Positions 54,576-63,516 of a stretch of 64,000 bases of DNA are shown piece by piece. The stretch's first letter is position 1. Every line of letters begins with the position of its first letter. Position numbers and translations under genes: made by a program. The stretch is taken from NCBI GenBank assembly GCA_021324855.1, contig JAJPIG010000028.1, forward strand, positions 1 to 64,000. Direction: 5' to 3'. Source of the stretch: Pseudomonadota bacterium (GTDB lineage: Bacteria > Desulfobacterota > Binatia > Binatales > Binataceae). The notes beneath the pieces are model-generated. The model did no database searches. It was not told the origin of the DNA and saw only the letters and a program-made list of their open reading frames with translations.

Positions 54576-55784
54576 TCACCAGCTCACTCGGTTTTTAAGC
54601 TTCCCGTTCGCGGCGCGCGTCAGTTCAAGATTGGGAGCCACAAGCTTGCGAAGAGCCTGGATCGTGTTGGAAACCGCCGATTCGATACTATTAGCCCGCA
54701 GAGACAACACCTTTTGTGCTCCATGAAGCCGGGCAGCCGCTTCAGTCGTGGGGCCAAACGCAAGCATGGGAACAGCGCTCAATAACTTTCCGTTTTCCCC
54801 GCTGAGCAACCGGCGCGCTGCGCTTGAATTGGGAAGTACAATCAATTCGGGAAGTTCCCCGTCGGGTGCCTCCGTCCTGCACCAGTACTTGCAGGCGGGT
54901 ATTCCTTGCTCCCACGCAGAATCAGGCGCAGCGCCGTCAGCATTGCCGCCGACCGCCACTCCCGGCCTCTCGAGTACGTAGGCGCCCAAGGCGCGAAGCT
55001 GAGCGGCGATCTTTGAAGGTCCCGGACCGGCGAGCGCGACGAGCACGCGGCGCCCCCGCAGCGGCATCTTTTCCAGCCACAGGATTCGATCGCGCAGCGA
55101 CACCACACTGCCCACGATGACCAGTGCGGGGTCGGACCGGCGCTTGGGCTCGACTTTGTCCGCAAGATTGGCCAGCGTTCCCGAAATCACAAGCTGTTTT
55201 GGCGTGGTGGCCGCCGCAATGTATGCCGCGGGTGTTGACGGGTCGTAGCCATCGGCAATCAGGCGGTCGAGGTTTTCCTTCAGCCGGTGGGCGGCCATGT
55301 ACAGGACGACAGTTTCATGCGCGGGACCGGCGGGCTCCGCGCGATGGCCGGTTGCGAAAGTTACCCGCGGCGCGTGGCAGCGATGGGTCAGAGGGATGCC
55401 TGCGTAAGCGGCCGCACCCAAGGCTGCGGACACACCGGGGACAATTTCAAACGGAATCCCGGCGTCGGCCAATTCCTCGGCCTCCTCCGCGCCGCGGCCG
55501 AAGATCAACGGGTCGCCGGACTTCAACCGCACCACCACGCGCCCCGCCCGCGCGCGCTCGAGCACGAGCGGATGGAGACGATAATCGATCTTTCCGCGCC
55601 CGTGCCGGCGGCCCACCGCGAGCAGCTCGGCGCCGGATGAAATGAGTGCAAGTATCTCCGGCGATACCAATTCGTCATGGGCGACAACCTGCGCCGAGCG
55701 AATCAGTTCAAACGCTCGAAGGGTGAGCAGGTTCGGATCGCCCGGACCCGCGCCGACGAGATATACGATGCCCTGCGCGGACAT
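54576..55784 (-). CDS. cobA: Uroporphyrinogen-III C-methyltransferase fused to a short HemD-like domain
   Basis: In the 402-residue protein, residues 1-240 are a complete SUMT. GAGPGDPNLLT (11-21), VRLKSGDPLIFGRG (85-98), EIVPGVSAALGAAAYAGIPLTHR and YMAAHRL are visible. This enzyme makes precorrin-2 from uroporphyrinogen III. Residues about 241-380 start with PLRGRRVLVALAGPGPSK, as in HemD (uroporphyrinogen III synthase), and end with AFGPTTEAAARLHG, but only about 140 residues are present instead of about 250. The HemD part is therefore probably shortened and its activity uncertain. A fused cobA-hemD gene is known in several bacteria. Confidence 0.9.
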   Translation of the reverse strand: MSAQGIVYLVGAGPGDPNLLTLRAFELIRSAQVVAHDELVSPEILALISSGAELLAVGRRHGRGKIDYRLHPLVLERARAGRVVVRLKSGDPLIFGRGAEEAEELADAGIPFEIVPGVSAALGAAAYAGIPLTHRCHAPRVTFATGHRAEPAGPAHETVVLYMAAHRLKENLDRLIADGYDPSTPAAYIAAATTPKQLVISGTLANLADKVEPKRRSDPALVIVGSVVSLRDRILWLEKMPLRGRRVLVALAGPGPSKIAAQLRALGAYVLERPGVAVGGNADGAAPDSAWEQGIPACKYWCRTEAPDGELPELIVLPNSSAARRLLSGENGKLLSAVPMLAFGPTTEAAARLHGAQKVLSLRANSIESAVSNTIQALRKLVAPNLELTRAANGKLKNRVSW

Positions 55785-55790
55785 TGGCGG

Positions 55791-56558
55791 TTACCCTGCT
55801 TTGACCTTCGCCCTGCGGAAACGATGGCTGAAGTCGGGGGCGTACAGGCGTGAATCGGCAAAATCCGTGGCGGTGAGCGTTCGGCCCACGATGATTATCG
55901 ACTGTGTCTTTATCCCCGCCCGCCTGACCCGCTCCAGGATGTCTTTGAGCGTGCCAAGCACTATCTTCTGTTCAGGGCACGTGGCCTTGTAAACGACGGC
56001 GACCGGGCAATCTGCGCCGTATTCGGGAATCAGCGACTCGCAGACTTCGCGCAACAATGTGATGCTTAGGAAAAGAGCCAGGGTTGCGTGATGGCGCGCA
56101 AGATCGCGAAGTTTCTCGCCCTCGGGCATCGGCGTTCGCCCCTCGGCCCGCGTCAAAATCACGGTCTGGCTGAGTTCAGGCAGGGTCAGCTCCCGGCGCA
56201 ACGCCGCGGCCGCCGCGCTGAAGGACGACACGCCAGGCACCACCTCGTATTCAATCCCCAGCCGATCCATTCGCCGCATCTGCTCCGCGGTCGAGCCAAA
56301 GATCAGCGGATCGCCGGTATGAACCCGGGCTACATCCTGACCGGCATCTCGAGCGGCCACGATTACTTCGATAATTTCATCCAGCGTCATTCCTGAGGAG
56401 TCGATCACGGCGGCGTCGGCCCGGGCCATCGCGATTACGTCGCGCGGCACCAGCGAGCCGGTGTAGAGCACCACCGGGCAGGACGAGATCAGCTCAGCCG
56501 CGCGGATCGTCAGCAGCTTGGGGTCGCCCGGACCGGCGCCGATGATGTAAACCTTCAT
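55791..56558 (-). CDS. cbiF: Precorrin-4 / cobalt-precorrin-4 C11-methyltransferase
   Basis: The 255-residue protein has the tetrapyrrole methylase fold: YIIGAGPGDPKLLTIRA, the S-adenosylmethionine loop ARVHTGDPLIFGSTAEQMRRMD, and EYEVVPGVSSFSAAAAALRRELTLP. LPELSQTVILTRAEGRTPMPE is the typical CobM/CbiF stretch. Length is normal. It methylates C11 after C17 methylation. It is followed downstream by cobA (6 bp) and preceded by the unknown gene (8 bp). Confidence 0.94.
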   Translation of the reverse strand: MKVYIIGAGPGDPKLLTIRAAELISSCPVVLYTGSLVPRDVIAMARADAAVIDSSGMTLDEIIEVIVAARDAGQDVARVHTGDPLIFGSTAEQMRRMDRLGIEYEVVPGVSSFSAAAAALRRELTLPELSQTVILTRAEGRTPMPEGEKLRDLARHHATLALFLSITLLREVCESLIPEYGADCPVAVVYKATCPEQKIVLGTLKDILERVRRAGIKTQSIIIVGRTLTATDFADSRLYAPDFSHRFRRAKVKAG

Positions 56559-56566
56559 CGTTCCTC

Positions 56567-56983
56567 CTAAAGGCAGCGCAGCACCGTATCCCGGACGATG
56601 TTCCAGATCGGCGCGGGAATCTCACCCAGCCAGCGCACATCGACGGGCTGCTTCAGAGGGAACTCCGCCTGTCCGCTCGGATCCATCAACAGACGCCACA
56701 GCCGCTCGCTGACCGAACCATTGCGCTCGATAAGCAAGCGCTCAGCAAGCGTGGCAGCCAGCGATTCGTCCTCCAGATCGAGCGTCAGGCAGGGCGGGGA
56801 TATCTCGACCGGGCGCCGTGGAGTCAATGCAATGTAAGGACGCTTGAGCGCGTCGATTGCCTCGGGCGGCTCGAAGCCGGCAGCTTCGAAATCGCATGGC
56901 TCCTTCGTATTCCCGATCAGAAAGAACCTGCCGCCAGTCTCGGCGAGAATCGCGCCGGCCAATCGTCCAACCCGAGCCATCAT
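56567..56983 (-). CDS. Unrecognised conserved-position protein within the cobalamin operon
   Basis: The 138-residue protein matches no B12 protein that I recognise. It is not CbiX/CbiK-like (no HxxE/H pattern with the expected spacing) and not CobE-, CobK- or CbiN-like. Features are MMARVGRLAGAILAETGGRFFLIG at the start, a cysteine pair far apart (EPCDFEA, SPPCLTLDL), an acidic helix (DLEDESLAATLAERLLIERN) and PIWNIVRDTVLRCL at the end. It overlaps the CbiH gene by 4 bp and lies 8 bp from cbiF, so it is translated with the ring-contraction genes. It may be an accessory factor or a chaperone for intermediates. Confidence 0.7.
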   Translation of the reverse strand: MMARVGRLAGAILAETGGRFFLIGNTKEPCDFEAAGFEPPEAIDALKRPYIALTPRRPVEISPPCLTLDLEDESLAATLAERLLIERNGSVSERLWRLLMDPSGQAEFPLKQPVDVRWLGEIPAPIWNIVRDTVLRCL

Positions 56984-57825
56984 TCAACCTCCGGATGGTC
57001 GGCCGGCGGTTCCAGCACCAGAGAACGGCCCGGCCGTTGACCCGGCAGTGGGTTGCCGTCGGCGGTGTATTTGTTCGAATAGCCGCGCGGCGTAACCATG
57101 TAACCCTCAAACACGAAAGTGTTGCTTGATCCCACGATCACCGTGGTGAGCATCCCGATCTCGTAGTCGAGAAAATGGCTGAGATCGGTAAGCACAGTTT
57201 GCTGCAGCTTCCGATATGCGCTCTTCACAAGCGCGACCGGCGCTGTCGGCTGACGATACTTGCTGATTATTGAATGCGCTTCGACGATCTGGCGCGTGCG
57301 CCGGCCGCTTGCCGGATTGTAAAGTCCAATCACGAAATCGGCGGCCGCTGCCGCTTCGATTCGGCGCGCGATCACAGGCCACGGCGTCAGCAGATCCGAC
57401 AGCGAGATGGCGCAGAAATCGTGGACCAGCGGCGCGCCCATCAGCGAGGCGCACGAACTGAGCGCAGTGATGCCGGGTATGATTTGCAGCTCGGGCGAAT
57501 CGCCGCGTTTCCATCCGATATCGCGCAGCACCTGGAACACCAGCCCAGCCATCCCGTACACGCCGGCGTCGCCCGACGAAATCAAAGCCACCCTGGCGCC
57601 TGCTCGCGCGCGTTCGACCGCCGCCCGCGCCCTGCCAATCTCCTCCGTCATCCCCGTGCGCACGATCTCTTTGCCGCGAATCAGATCGGCCACAAGCTTG
57701 ATGTAGGTCGTGTAGCCAACAATCAACTCAGCGTCGGCAATCGCACGGGTTGCGGCAGTAGTCGCGTGGTCGTGCGCACCCGGCCCAATTCCTACGACGT
57801 ACAGAACGCCCTTGGCTTCAGACAT
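56980..57825 (-). CDS. cbiH: Precorrin-3B / cobalt-precorrin-3 C17-methyltransferase
   Basis: The 281-residue tetrapyrrole methylase (CobJ/CbiH) is responsible for C17 methylation and ring contraction. LYVVGIGPGAHDHATTAATRAI, ADAELIVGYTTYIKLV, ALISSGDAGVYGMAGLVFQVL and the central PSVTALSS-like IIPGITALSSCASLMGAPLVHDFCAISLSDLLTPW are typical. It starts at ATG 57825, overlapping cbiG by 8 bp. The frame runs 14 codons further upstream without a family match. Its partner CbiG is encoded immediately upstream, as in anaerobic-type clusters. Confidence 0.93.
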   Translation of the reverse strand: MSEAKGVLYVVGIGPGAHDHATTAATRAIADAELIVGYTTYIKLVADLIRGKEIVRTGMTEEIGRARAAVERARAGARVALISSGDAGVYGMAGLVFQVLRDIGWKRGDSPELQIIPGITALSSCASLMGAPLVHDFCAISLSDLLTPWPVIARRIEAAAAADFVIGLYNPASGRRTRQIVEAHSIISKYRQPTAPVALVKSAYRKLQQTVLTDLSHFLDYEIGMLTTVIVGSSNTFVFEGYMVTPRGYSNKYTADGNPLPGQRPGRSLVLEPPADHPEVE

Positions 57826-58972
57826 CGGCAACCTCCATAGGTCGCTTTGCGAACGGGATGCGCGCAATTGCTACCGTCATCGAGCGCCCGGCGCCCGGCT
57901 CGGTATAGACCTGCTTGGGAACGAGCAGCCGCTCGGCGCCGGCTCCGAGCAGCGCCGCGGGTTCTGCTACGCCGCGGGTGCCGACGTAACGCCTGACGGT
58001 TTCGGAAGGGTTCTCAATTCCCGGTACGGCGTCGAGCTCGTCGGCCGAATGGAATTCGAGCGGCCATCCGTGACGCTCGGCGAGCGCCGCGATCGCCGGC
58101 TCGCCGCGCTTTTTGTCGATAGTGACGAGCGTCCTCACCGATTTGAGCGAAAGCCGATTGGCTTCGAACGCCTTCGCGACCCCCCTCTCCACCAGCTCTT
58201 GCGGCGTGTTTTTGTCGCAACCGATTCCGACCACGAGGCTCCTCGGGCGATAGATCACCGCCTTTCCCCAGTGTCGCGGATGCGTCTGGCGAAAATCGCG
58301 GTCTGAGGCGACCAGGAGAATCTCGAACGCGCACGGGTCAACGTCGTCCAGGCTCGTTGAGTAGCGAACCCCGGGCGGCAACGGCCGATCCAACGGCCAC
58401 CAGTCGGGTTCTCCGGTTTCTTGCACGAACATTACCGGCGCGGCGTTGACCACGGCGGCGCATCCGCGTGTCACGTTGCGATCGGGATCGTCGAGCGTCC
58501 AGCCCAGCTCACGTCCGAGGATGTCCACCGTGAGGGTGCCAATCGCGTCGGAGGCGGTCGTGACCACGGCTTGGGCACTCAGCGCGACGGCGACACGCTC
58601 GGTGAAAACGTTGCCGCGCCCGACGTGCCCGGAAAGGACGCAGACGGCGAAGCGCGCGCCGTCGTCCACGCAAATCACGGCCGGGTCGGTCTTCTTGTCG
58701 CGCATGAGCGGCGCGAGCATCCTTACCACTGCGCCGATGCTGACGATGAACACGTGGCAGTCATAAGCGAAGAATGTTTCGGCAAGCGCCGGCCCCATCG
58801 GCAGCTTCAGCGCCAGGGCGTTCACCATCCGGGGGTCCTCGCGCGCCGCCGACAGCAGTTTTTCCGAAACGTAGATGTCGGCGTCAGTGAGGGACTGTGC
58901 CAGCCGGGCGGCGATTTCCAGCCCATGGCGGGTAATGGCGTAAATTGCAAAAGGCTTGCGCGGCACCTTCAT
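57818..58972 (-). CDS. cbiG: Cobalt-precorrin-5A hydrolase CbiG
   Basis: The 384-residue protein opens the delta-lactone of cobalt-precorrin-5A, releasing acetaldehyde. The N-terminal domain has FAIYAITRHGLEIAARLAQ, HVFIVSIGAVVRMLAPLMRDKKTDPAVICVDDGARFAVCVLSGH (in parts: GAVVRML, DDGARFAV, LSGHVG), and the C-terminal CbiG_C domain starts near VVGIGCDKNTP. ATG 58972 overlaps the CbiL stop by 4 bp; a longer frame to 59086 is not supported. CbiG marks the early-cobalt (anaerobic) route. Confidence 0.93.
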   Translation of the reverse strand: MKVPRKPFAIYAITRHGLEIAARLAQSLTDADIYVSEKLLSAAREDPRMVNALALKLPMGPALAETFFAYDCHVFIVSIGAVVRMLAPLMRDKKTDPAVICVDDGARFAVCVLSGHVGRGNVFTERVAVALSAQAVVTTASDAIGTLTVDILGRELGWTLDDPDRNVTRGCAAVVNAAPVMFVQETGEPDWWPLDRPLPPGVRYSTSLDDVDPCAFEILLVASDRDFRQTHPRHWGKAVIYRPRSLVVGIGCDKNTPQELVERGVAKAFEANRLSLKSVRTLVTIDKKRGEPAIAALAERHGWPLEFHSADELDAVPGIENPSETVRRYVGTRGVAEPAALLGAGAERLLVPKQVYTEPGAGRSMTVAIARIPFAKRPMEVADV

Positions 58973-59748
58973 CCCACTTGCGGCTGCGCCAATACGGCAT
59001 TCGGAGAGACCTCGCCTGCAAGCACGCCGCTGCGCTCGCGGCGCGTGACCACCACCATCGCGAAGCAGTCGCCGCGCTCGGTGCAAACCTCTTGCAGGTC
59101 GGCGGCGACTCTCTGCTCCGGCATCGTGGCCTTGGCCACGTAGGCCGCTTTGTGCAGAAGCCCCGTGCGCTTCAGTGCGTCGACGATCTTCGGCATCTCG
59201 GAGCCGATTTTCATGAGAATCGTCGTATCGAAGCTGTTCAGGATGGTGACCAGATCATCGACGCCGTAGTTCGCCGGAATAATTGCAATTCGCTCCAGCC
59301 CATCGGCGAGCGGGACACCGAGCACGGCGGGCACGGCGGCTATTGATGACACGCCGGGAACCACTTCGACGCGAATGCCCGGCCATCGACGCTGCGCCTC
59401 GCACAGTAGGTAGCCGAACGTGCTGTACAATGAGGGATCGCCCTCGGTGGCGAACGCAACGGAGCGGCCGTTTTCAAGCCGTTCGCCGATTTTGGCAAAA
59501 GCAGTGTCCCACGCCTGACGCAGCCGCACTGGTTCCTTGCTCATCGGGAAGGTTAGAAAAAGTCGTTCCTGATCACTCCTTTTGCCGATGACCGGTTCGA
59601 TTATTCGCCAGGCCATCGACGCGCCGTAATCCGAGCTGCGTGGCAGTGCAATAACGTCGGCATGCTTGAGCGTTTCGATCGCGCGGAGAGTTAGAAGGTC
59701 CGGCGCACCGGGGCCAACCCCGACGCCATACAGCGTTCCATATCTCAT
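58969..59748 (-). CDS. cbiL: Precorrin-2 / cobalt-factor II C20-methyltransferase
   Basis: The 259-residue CobI/CbiL protein starts MRYGTLYGVGVGPGAPDLLTLRA and continues with ADVIALPRSS, VAFATEGDPSLYSTFGYLLCE and EVVPGVSSIAAVPAVLGVPLADG, the family patterns. It performs the first committed methylation of the corrin ring after precorrin-2. It overlaps cbiET and cbiG by 4 bp each. CobI and CbiL differ by whether cobalt is present; the neighbours point to CbiL. Confidence 0.94.
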   Translation of the reverse strand: MRYGTLYGVGVGPGAPDLLTLRAIETLKHADVIALPRSSDYGASMAWRIIEPVIGKRSDQERLFLTFPMSKEPVRLRQAWDTAFAKIGERLENGRSVAFATEGDPSLYSTFGYLLCEAQRRWPGIRVEVVPGVSSIAAVPAVLGVPLADGLERIAIIPANYGVDDLVTILNSFDTTILMKIGSEMPKIVDALKRTGLLHKAAYVAKATMPEQRVAADLQEVCTERGDCFAMVVVTRRERSGVLAGEVSPNAVLAQPQVG

Positions 59749-60998
59749 AGCGAGCTGCCTCCGGTTGATGGTTTTTCGGCGGCGAATATCTGGATCGGAT
59801 TGAGCGCCTCAAAACGTAGATAGCGGGCAAGCGGTTGAGCGCGCGAAACCTGCAGCAGAGTCACCTCCGGAACGATCCCGCGCTTTCGCAAGGCGGCATG
59901 GATCTCCGCTGAGTTTTCCAGCGTGATTGCGTTTGCCACTAGTCGGCCGCCGGGACGCAACCGCTCCAGTGCGGTTTCAACGATCTCGTCCATGCTTCCC
60001 TTGCTTCCGCCGACAAACACGGCATCGGGCGCTTCGATATCGGCAAGAACTTCCGGGGCGCGTCCGGCGATCACGCGGACATTGTCAATCGCATGGGCGC
60101 GCAGATTCTCGCGGCAGATTTCAACCCCCTCAGGATCCATTTCAATCGCGTACACACGTCCGTGTGGCGCAAGCATCGCCGCCTCTATCGAAACCGAGCC
60201 CGAGCCGGCTCCAATATCCCAGACCACGCTGTCGCACCGTATCCGCATCGCGGCCAGCGAAAGCAACCGCACCTCGCGCTTTGTGATGAGGCCTTTTTTT
60301 GGCATGCGCTTGGCGAAGTCATCCTCATGGATGAAGGGAATCGCCGGCGGGGGCGTCCAAGCCGGCTCTTCGCGGACAAGGAGCAAGACATTGAGCGGCT
60401 CGATATCCATACAGTTGGCTAGTTCGTTGATTGAAAACGTCCTGACCCGTTCGTCGGGGCCGGCGAGATTTTCGCAAACCCAGGCCCGCCACCCGGTCTG
60501 ACCGTGCTCAAGCATCGAGGCCGCGAGGCGCGCCGGCGTGTTCTCGGGATCGGTGAAAACGCCGGCCTTGGCGCAGTTTCGAAGACGTGTAAGAAAGCCC
60601 TCCGGGCTTCGTCCGTGCAGGGAGATGAAAACCGCGTCGTCCCATTTCATCCCGGCGCGAGCGAATGCCCATTGCATCGAGCTTGGATGGGGCAGTATCT
60701 CCACGTTCTCCGCGCCGAGCCGCTTTATCACCGCGGCCCCAACGCCGAAGAACATTGGATCGCCGGAAGCGAGAATGCAGACGTTGTTCTCGTTGGCGGC
60801 TTCGGCGATGGATTCGAGCGCGCGCGCCAAGCCATCCTTGAGAACGATCCGTTCGCCCTCGAATTGGGGAAAAAATGCGAGATGCCGCTCGCCGCCCGCG
60901 AGTACACGCGCGGCCGACACCGCGCCGATCGCGCGGCTCGACAGCCCAGCGCAGCCATCGTCGCCGATTCCCACAATGGTGATTGGACGCTGCCTCAT
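59745..60998 (-). CDS. cobL: Precorrin-6B C5,15-methyltransferase / C12 decarboxylase (CbiE-CbiT fusion, CobL)
   Basis: The 417-residue bifunctional protein has an N-terminal CbiE tetrapyrrole methylase (about 1-210: ITIVGIGDDGCAGLSSRAIGAV, ILASGDPMFFGVGAAV, SLHGR). Its C-terminal CbiT is a class I methyltransferase (about 225-417: VVWDIGAGSGSVSIEAAMLAP, AIEMDPEGVEICRENL, DAVFVGGSKGSMDEIVE, RLVANAITLENSAEI). It methylates C5 and C15 and decarboxylates the C12 acetate. The fused form is common. The gene overlaps its neighbours by 4 bp on both sides. Confidence 0.94.
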   Translation of the reverse strand: MRQRPITIVGIGDDGCAGLSSRAIGAVSAARVLAGGERHLAFFPQFEGERIVLKDGLARALESIAEAANENNVCILASGDPMFFGVGAAVIKRLGAENVEILPHPSSMQWAFARAGMKWDDAVFISLHGRSPEGFLTRLRNCAKAGVFTDPENTPARLAASMLEHGQTGWRAWVCENLAGPDERVRTFSINELANCMDIEPLNVLLLVREEPAWTPPPAIPFIHEDDFAKRMPKKGLITKREVRLLSLAAMRIRCDSVVWDIGAGSGSVSIEAAMLAPHGRVYAIEMDPEGVEICRENLRAHAIDNVRVIAGRAPEVLADIEAPDAVFVGGSKGSMDEIVETALERLRPGGRLVANAITLENSAEIHAALRKRGIVPEVTLLQVSRAQPLARYLRFEALNPIQIFAAEKPSTGGSSL

Positions 60999-61645
60999 TG
61001 CTCGGTCTCCCTGGCAAGAAGGAGAAGCGCGTGAATTATCGCAACCGCGATCGCGCTGCCGCCCTTGCGTCCGCGCGCGACGATATGTGGAACGTCAAGG
61101 CCGAGGGCGGCCTCTTTGGACTCGGCCGCCGACACGAAACCGACGGGCACGCCAATTACCAGCGCCGGGCGGATTCCTTCCTTCTCGACCAGCCGAACGG
61201 TCTCGAGCAGCGCCGTGGGCGCGTTGCCGATAGCGACGATCGCGCCATCGAGGACGCCCTGGCGCTGCGCCTTGCGCATCGCCTCTATCGCGCGGGTGCT
61301 GTTATTGGCTTTCGCCGCGGCGATTACGTCATCGTCGGAGATGAAGCAGTGCGTCGAGCATCCGTAAAACTTCAGACGATCCTCGTTGAGACCGGCGGTG
61401 ATCATTTTGACGTCCACTACGATCGGGGCGCCGCCGCGTAGCGCCGCCGTGCCCGCGCTGATGGCGTCGGGATGAAAACGCATCAAATCCTTGAACTCGA
61501 AATCCGCGGTAGCATGAATGACCCGACGGACGATCTGCCATTGCGCGGGGTCGAAGTCGTGGCGGCCCGCTTCGCGGTCGATGATGGCGAAACTACCATC
61601 TTCGATGTTGCGACCCAGCGCGGTCATCTGACGCATATCGCTCAT
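60995..61645 (-). CDS. cbiC: Precorrin-8X / cobalt-precorrin-8 methylmutase
   Basis: The 216-residue CobH/CbiC moves the methyl from C11 to C12 to give (hydrogeno)cobyrinic acid. RVIHATADFEFKDLMRFHPDAI with the catalytic His, PIVVDVKMITAGLNEDRLKF, AIVAIGNAPTALLETVRLV and VIGVPVGFVSAAESKEAAL are all present. Overlaps of 4 bp with both cobL and cbiD show strict translational coupling. Confidence 0.95.
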   Translation of the reverse strand: MSDMRQMTALGRNIEDGSFAIIDREAGRHDFDPAQWQIVRRVIHATADFEFKDLMRFHPDAISAGTAALRGGAPIVVDVKMITAGLNEDRLKFYGCSTHCFISDDDVIAAAKANNSTRAIEAMRKAQRQGVLDGAIVAIGNAPTALLETVRLVEKEGIRPALVIGVPVGFVSAAESKEAALGLDVPHIVARGRKGGSAIAVAIIHALLLLARETEQ

Positions 61646-62766
61646 GTTGCTTGCTCCAATCCGATGGCGCCGGGCGGGTAATGGCTGAGCAGCCGGCCGT
61701 CGAAGTCCACCATCCAGGCCTGAACTTCAAGGTCTCCACCGGCATGACGCGTTCCATTCTCGACAACGCGACAGCAGACAAGCGACGCGATCGCGAGCTT
61801 TTCCGCCGAGCACAGCTCGAGCACGCGGCGGGCGGTCGCCGCACTACGAATTTCCGCGCACAGGGCGTCACTCGCGCCCAGTTGCGCGGCGAAGCTCGCG
61901 AGCAGCTCCATGTTGACCTCGGAGCCGGCCGCATGAGTCTGCATTCGTCCGTCCGCCATCTTTGACAACTTGCCGATCATTCCCACGATGATCGCCCGCC
62001 TGAGCCCGCGGCGCTCGCAATGCTTGAGCGCGGTGCCCACGAAGTCGCCCATCTGGATGAAGGCGTCCTCAGGCAACCGAGGGAACAGCTTCATGGCGTA
62101 TGCCTCCGACTTTCCGCCGGTCGTCAATACCAGGTCCGTAAGGCCGCGTTCGGCAGCCACGTCGATCGCCTGCACCACGCTCGCCTTGAACGCTGCGGTG
62201 GAATATGGGCGGACGATACCGGTCGTGCCGAGTATCGAGATTCCGCCGAGCAGGCCGAGCCGGGCATTGATGGTCTGTTTTGCCATTTCCTCGCCGCCGG
62301 GCACGCTGATCATCACTACGGCCCCTCTGCGCGCGCTGCCGGCAAGCTCCTCTTCGACCATCTCAACGATGTTCCGGCGCGGAGGCGCTGTAATCGACGG
62401 ACCGCCGACTTCCAGACCCAGTCCGGGCTTGGTCACGATCGCAACGCCGGCGCCGCCGCGCACCTCGACGCCGGGCGCGTCTCGCAGTTCGACTCGGGCC
62501 ACCAGCTCCGCGCCGTGAGTGCAATCCGGATCGTCGCCGGCATCTTTGATCACGCTGCAAACGGCATCGGCATCCGAACGTTCGCAGCGCTTGAGCGCAA
62601 ACGTTACCTTCATGCGGTTGGGCAAAGTGGTTTCGATTTCGGTGAGCGTAACGTTCCTTACCAGGCAGCGGGCGGCAGCTTTCGCCGCCGCGGCCGCGCA
62701 GGCACCGGTCGTAAATCCGGTCCTGAGACCTCTTCGATTTCGCGGTGGGACGCTGGTTTCAGCCAT
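61642..62766 (-). CDS. cbiD: Cobalt-precorrin-5B C1-methyltransferase CbiD
   Basis: The 374-residue CbiD methylates C1, a step specific to the early-cobalt pathway. LRTGFTTGACAAAAAKAAARCLV near the start, GAGVAIVTKPGLGLEVG, ISILGTTGIVRPYSTAAFKASVVQAIDVA, MGDFVGTALKHCERRGLRRAIIVGMIGKLSKMADG (in parts: MGDFVG, GMIGKLSK) and late HYPPGAIGL are signatures. ATG 62766 overlaps the FNR-like gene by 8 bp; the frame is open to 62850 but that stretch antisenses the neighbour. It is the best single indicator that no CobG/CobN aerobic route is used. Confidence 0.95.
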   Translation of the reverse strand: MAETSVPPRNRRGLRTGFTTGACAAAAAKAAARCLVRNVTLTEIETTLPNRMKVTFALKRCERSDADAVCSVIKDAGDDPDCTHGAELVARVELRDAPGVEVRGGAGVAIVTKPGLGLEVGGPSITAPPRRNIVEMVEEELAGSARRGAVVMISVPGGEEMAKQTINARLGLLGGISILGTTGIVRPYSTAAFKASVVQAIDVAAERGLTDLVLTTGGKSEAYAMKLFPRLPEDAFIQMGDFVGTALKHCERRGLRRAIIVGMIGKLSKMADGRMQTHAAGSEVNMELLASFAAQLGASDALCAEIRSAATARRVLELCSAEKLAIASLVCCRVVENGTRHAGGDLEVQAWMVDFDGRLLSHYPPGAIGLEQAT

Positions 62767-63514
62767 CACTGAGCCGCGACCCTGCGATTGGGATTCTGCG
62801 CTGCGGATTGTTAAAGAACGCCTCGAGGCGGATGTGTTCGCGCGGCACACCGGCGTCCGCCAAATGATCGCGCATTGGGTAAATCAGCGCTCCGTCGCCA
62901 GCCAGATAGGCCCAATCGGGCCGCTGCGTTGCCAGGACGCGGTCGACCGTGGCACGAGCGCAGGCCAAGCGCTCCGGATGTCCAACCGCAGGTGCTGCAA
63001 CGGTTTCGAAGCTGACGCGTTCCGCTTTTATCGACTCGCGGGCGAAGGAGGTCGGGAGAAAGTAGTCGTCCGCCTCAACGAACCAGACCACGGTCGTGTC
63101 GGCTGCTGGCTCGCGGAACAGGCGTCCGCGCAGCAGGCCAAGTGCCGCCGTGATCCCTGTGTCCGTGGCAAAAACGAGCTTTGAGCCCGAAGTCGTCTCG
63201 GGAAGAAATTTTCCCCACGGTCCGCTGAAGGACACCTCGGCGCCGACGGCGATCCGATGCATGAAGTTCGAGCCGGGGCCCTCGCCAATGCGGCGCACGG
63301 CCAGTTGAAATTTGGTTTGTTCAGCGTCACTGGAAACGATCGAATAAGCCCGTTTCGCCAGTTTGCCGCCGTCGAGCTCGATGCCGGTGTTGACGATAAT
63401 GTACTGGCCACCGGTAAACCTGAGCTCGCCCTCTGCCATCGCGAGGCTGAGCAGCCGAGCCTGCGGTCCGATTCGTTCGGCCCCGATTACGTGCGCAAGC
63501 CGGGCATCAGCCAT
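62759..63514 (-). CDS. Ferredoxin-NADP+ reductase-like flavoprotein in the cobalamin operon
   Basis: The 251-residue FNR-fold oxidoreductase has a FAD domain with RAYSIVSS (R-x-Y-S/T motif, about 55-62), then GPWGKF, and a nucleotide domain with LVFATDTGITAALGLLRGRL and YLAGDGALIYPMRDHL. It ends in AFFNN rather than the aromatic FNR terminus. It overlaps cbiD by 8 bp. Possible roles are reduction of Co(II) to Co(I) before adenosylation, or the NAD(P)H-dependent ring reduction normally done by CbiJ/CobK, which is not found in the window. Both are inferences. Confidence 0.85.
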   Translation of the reverse strand: MADARLAHVIGAERIGPQARLLSLAMAEGELRFTGGQYIIVNTGIELDGGKLAKRAYSIVSSDAEQTKFQLAVRRIGEGPGSNFMHRIAVGAEVSFSGPWGKFLPETTSGSKLVFATDTGITAALGLLRGRLFREPAADTTVVWFVEADDYFLPTSFARESIKAERVSFETVAAPAVGHPERLACARATVDRVLATQRPDWAYLAGDGALIYPMRDHLADAGVPREHIRLEAFFNNPQRRIPIAGSRLSDG

Positions 63515-63516
63515 CT

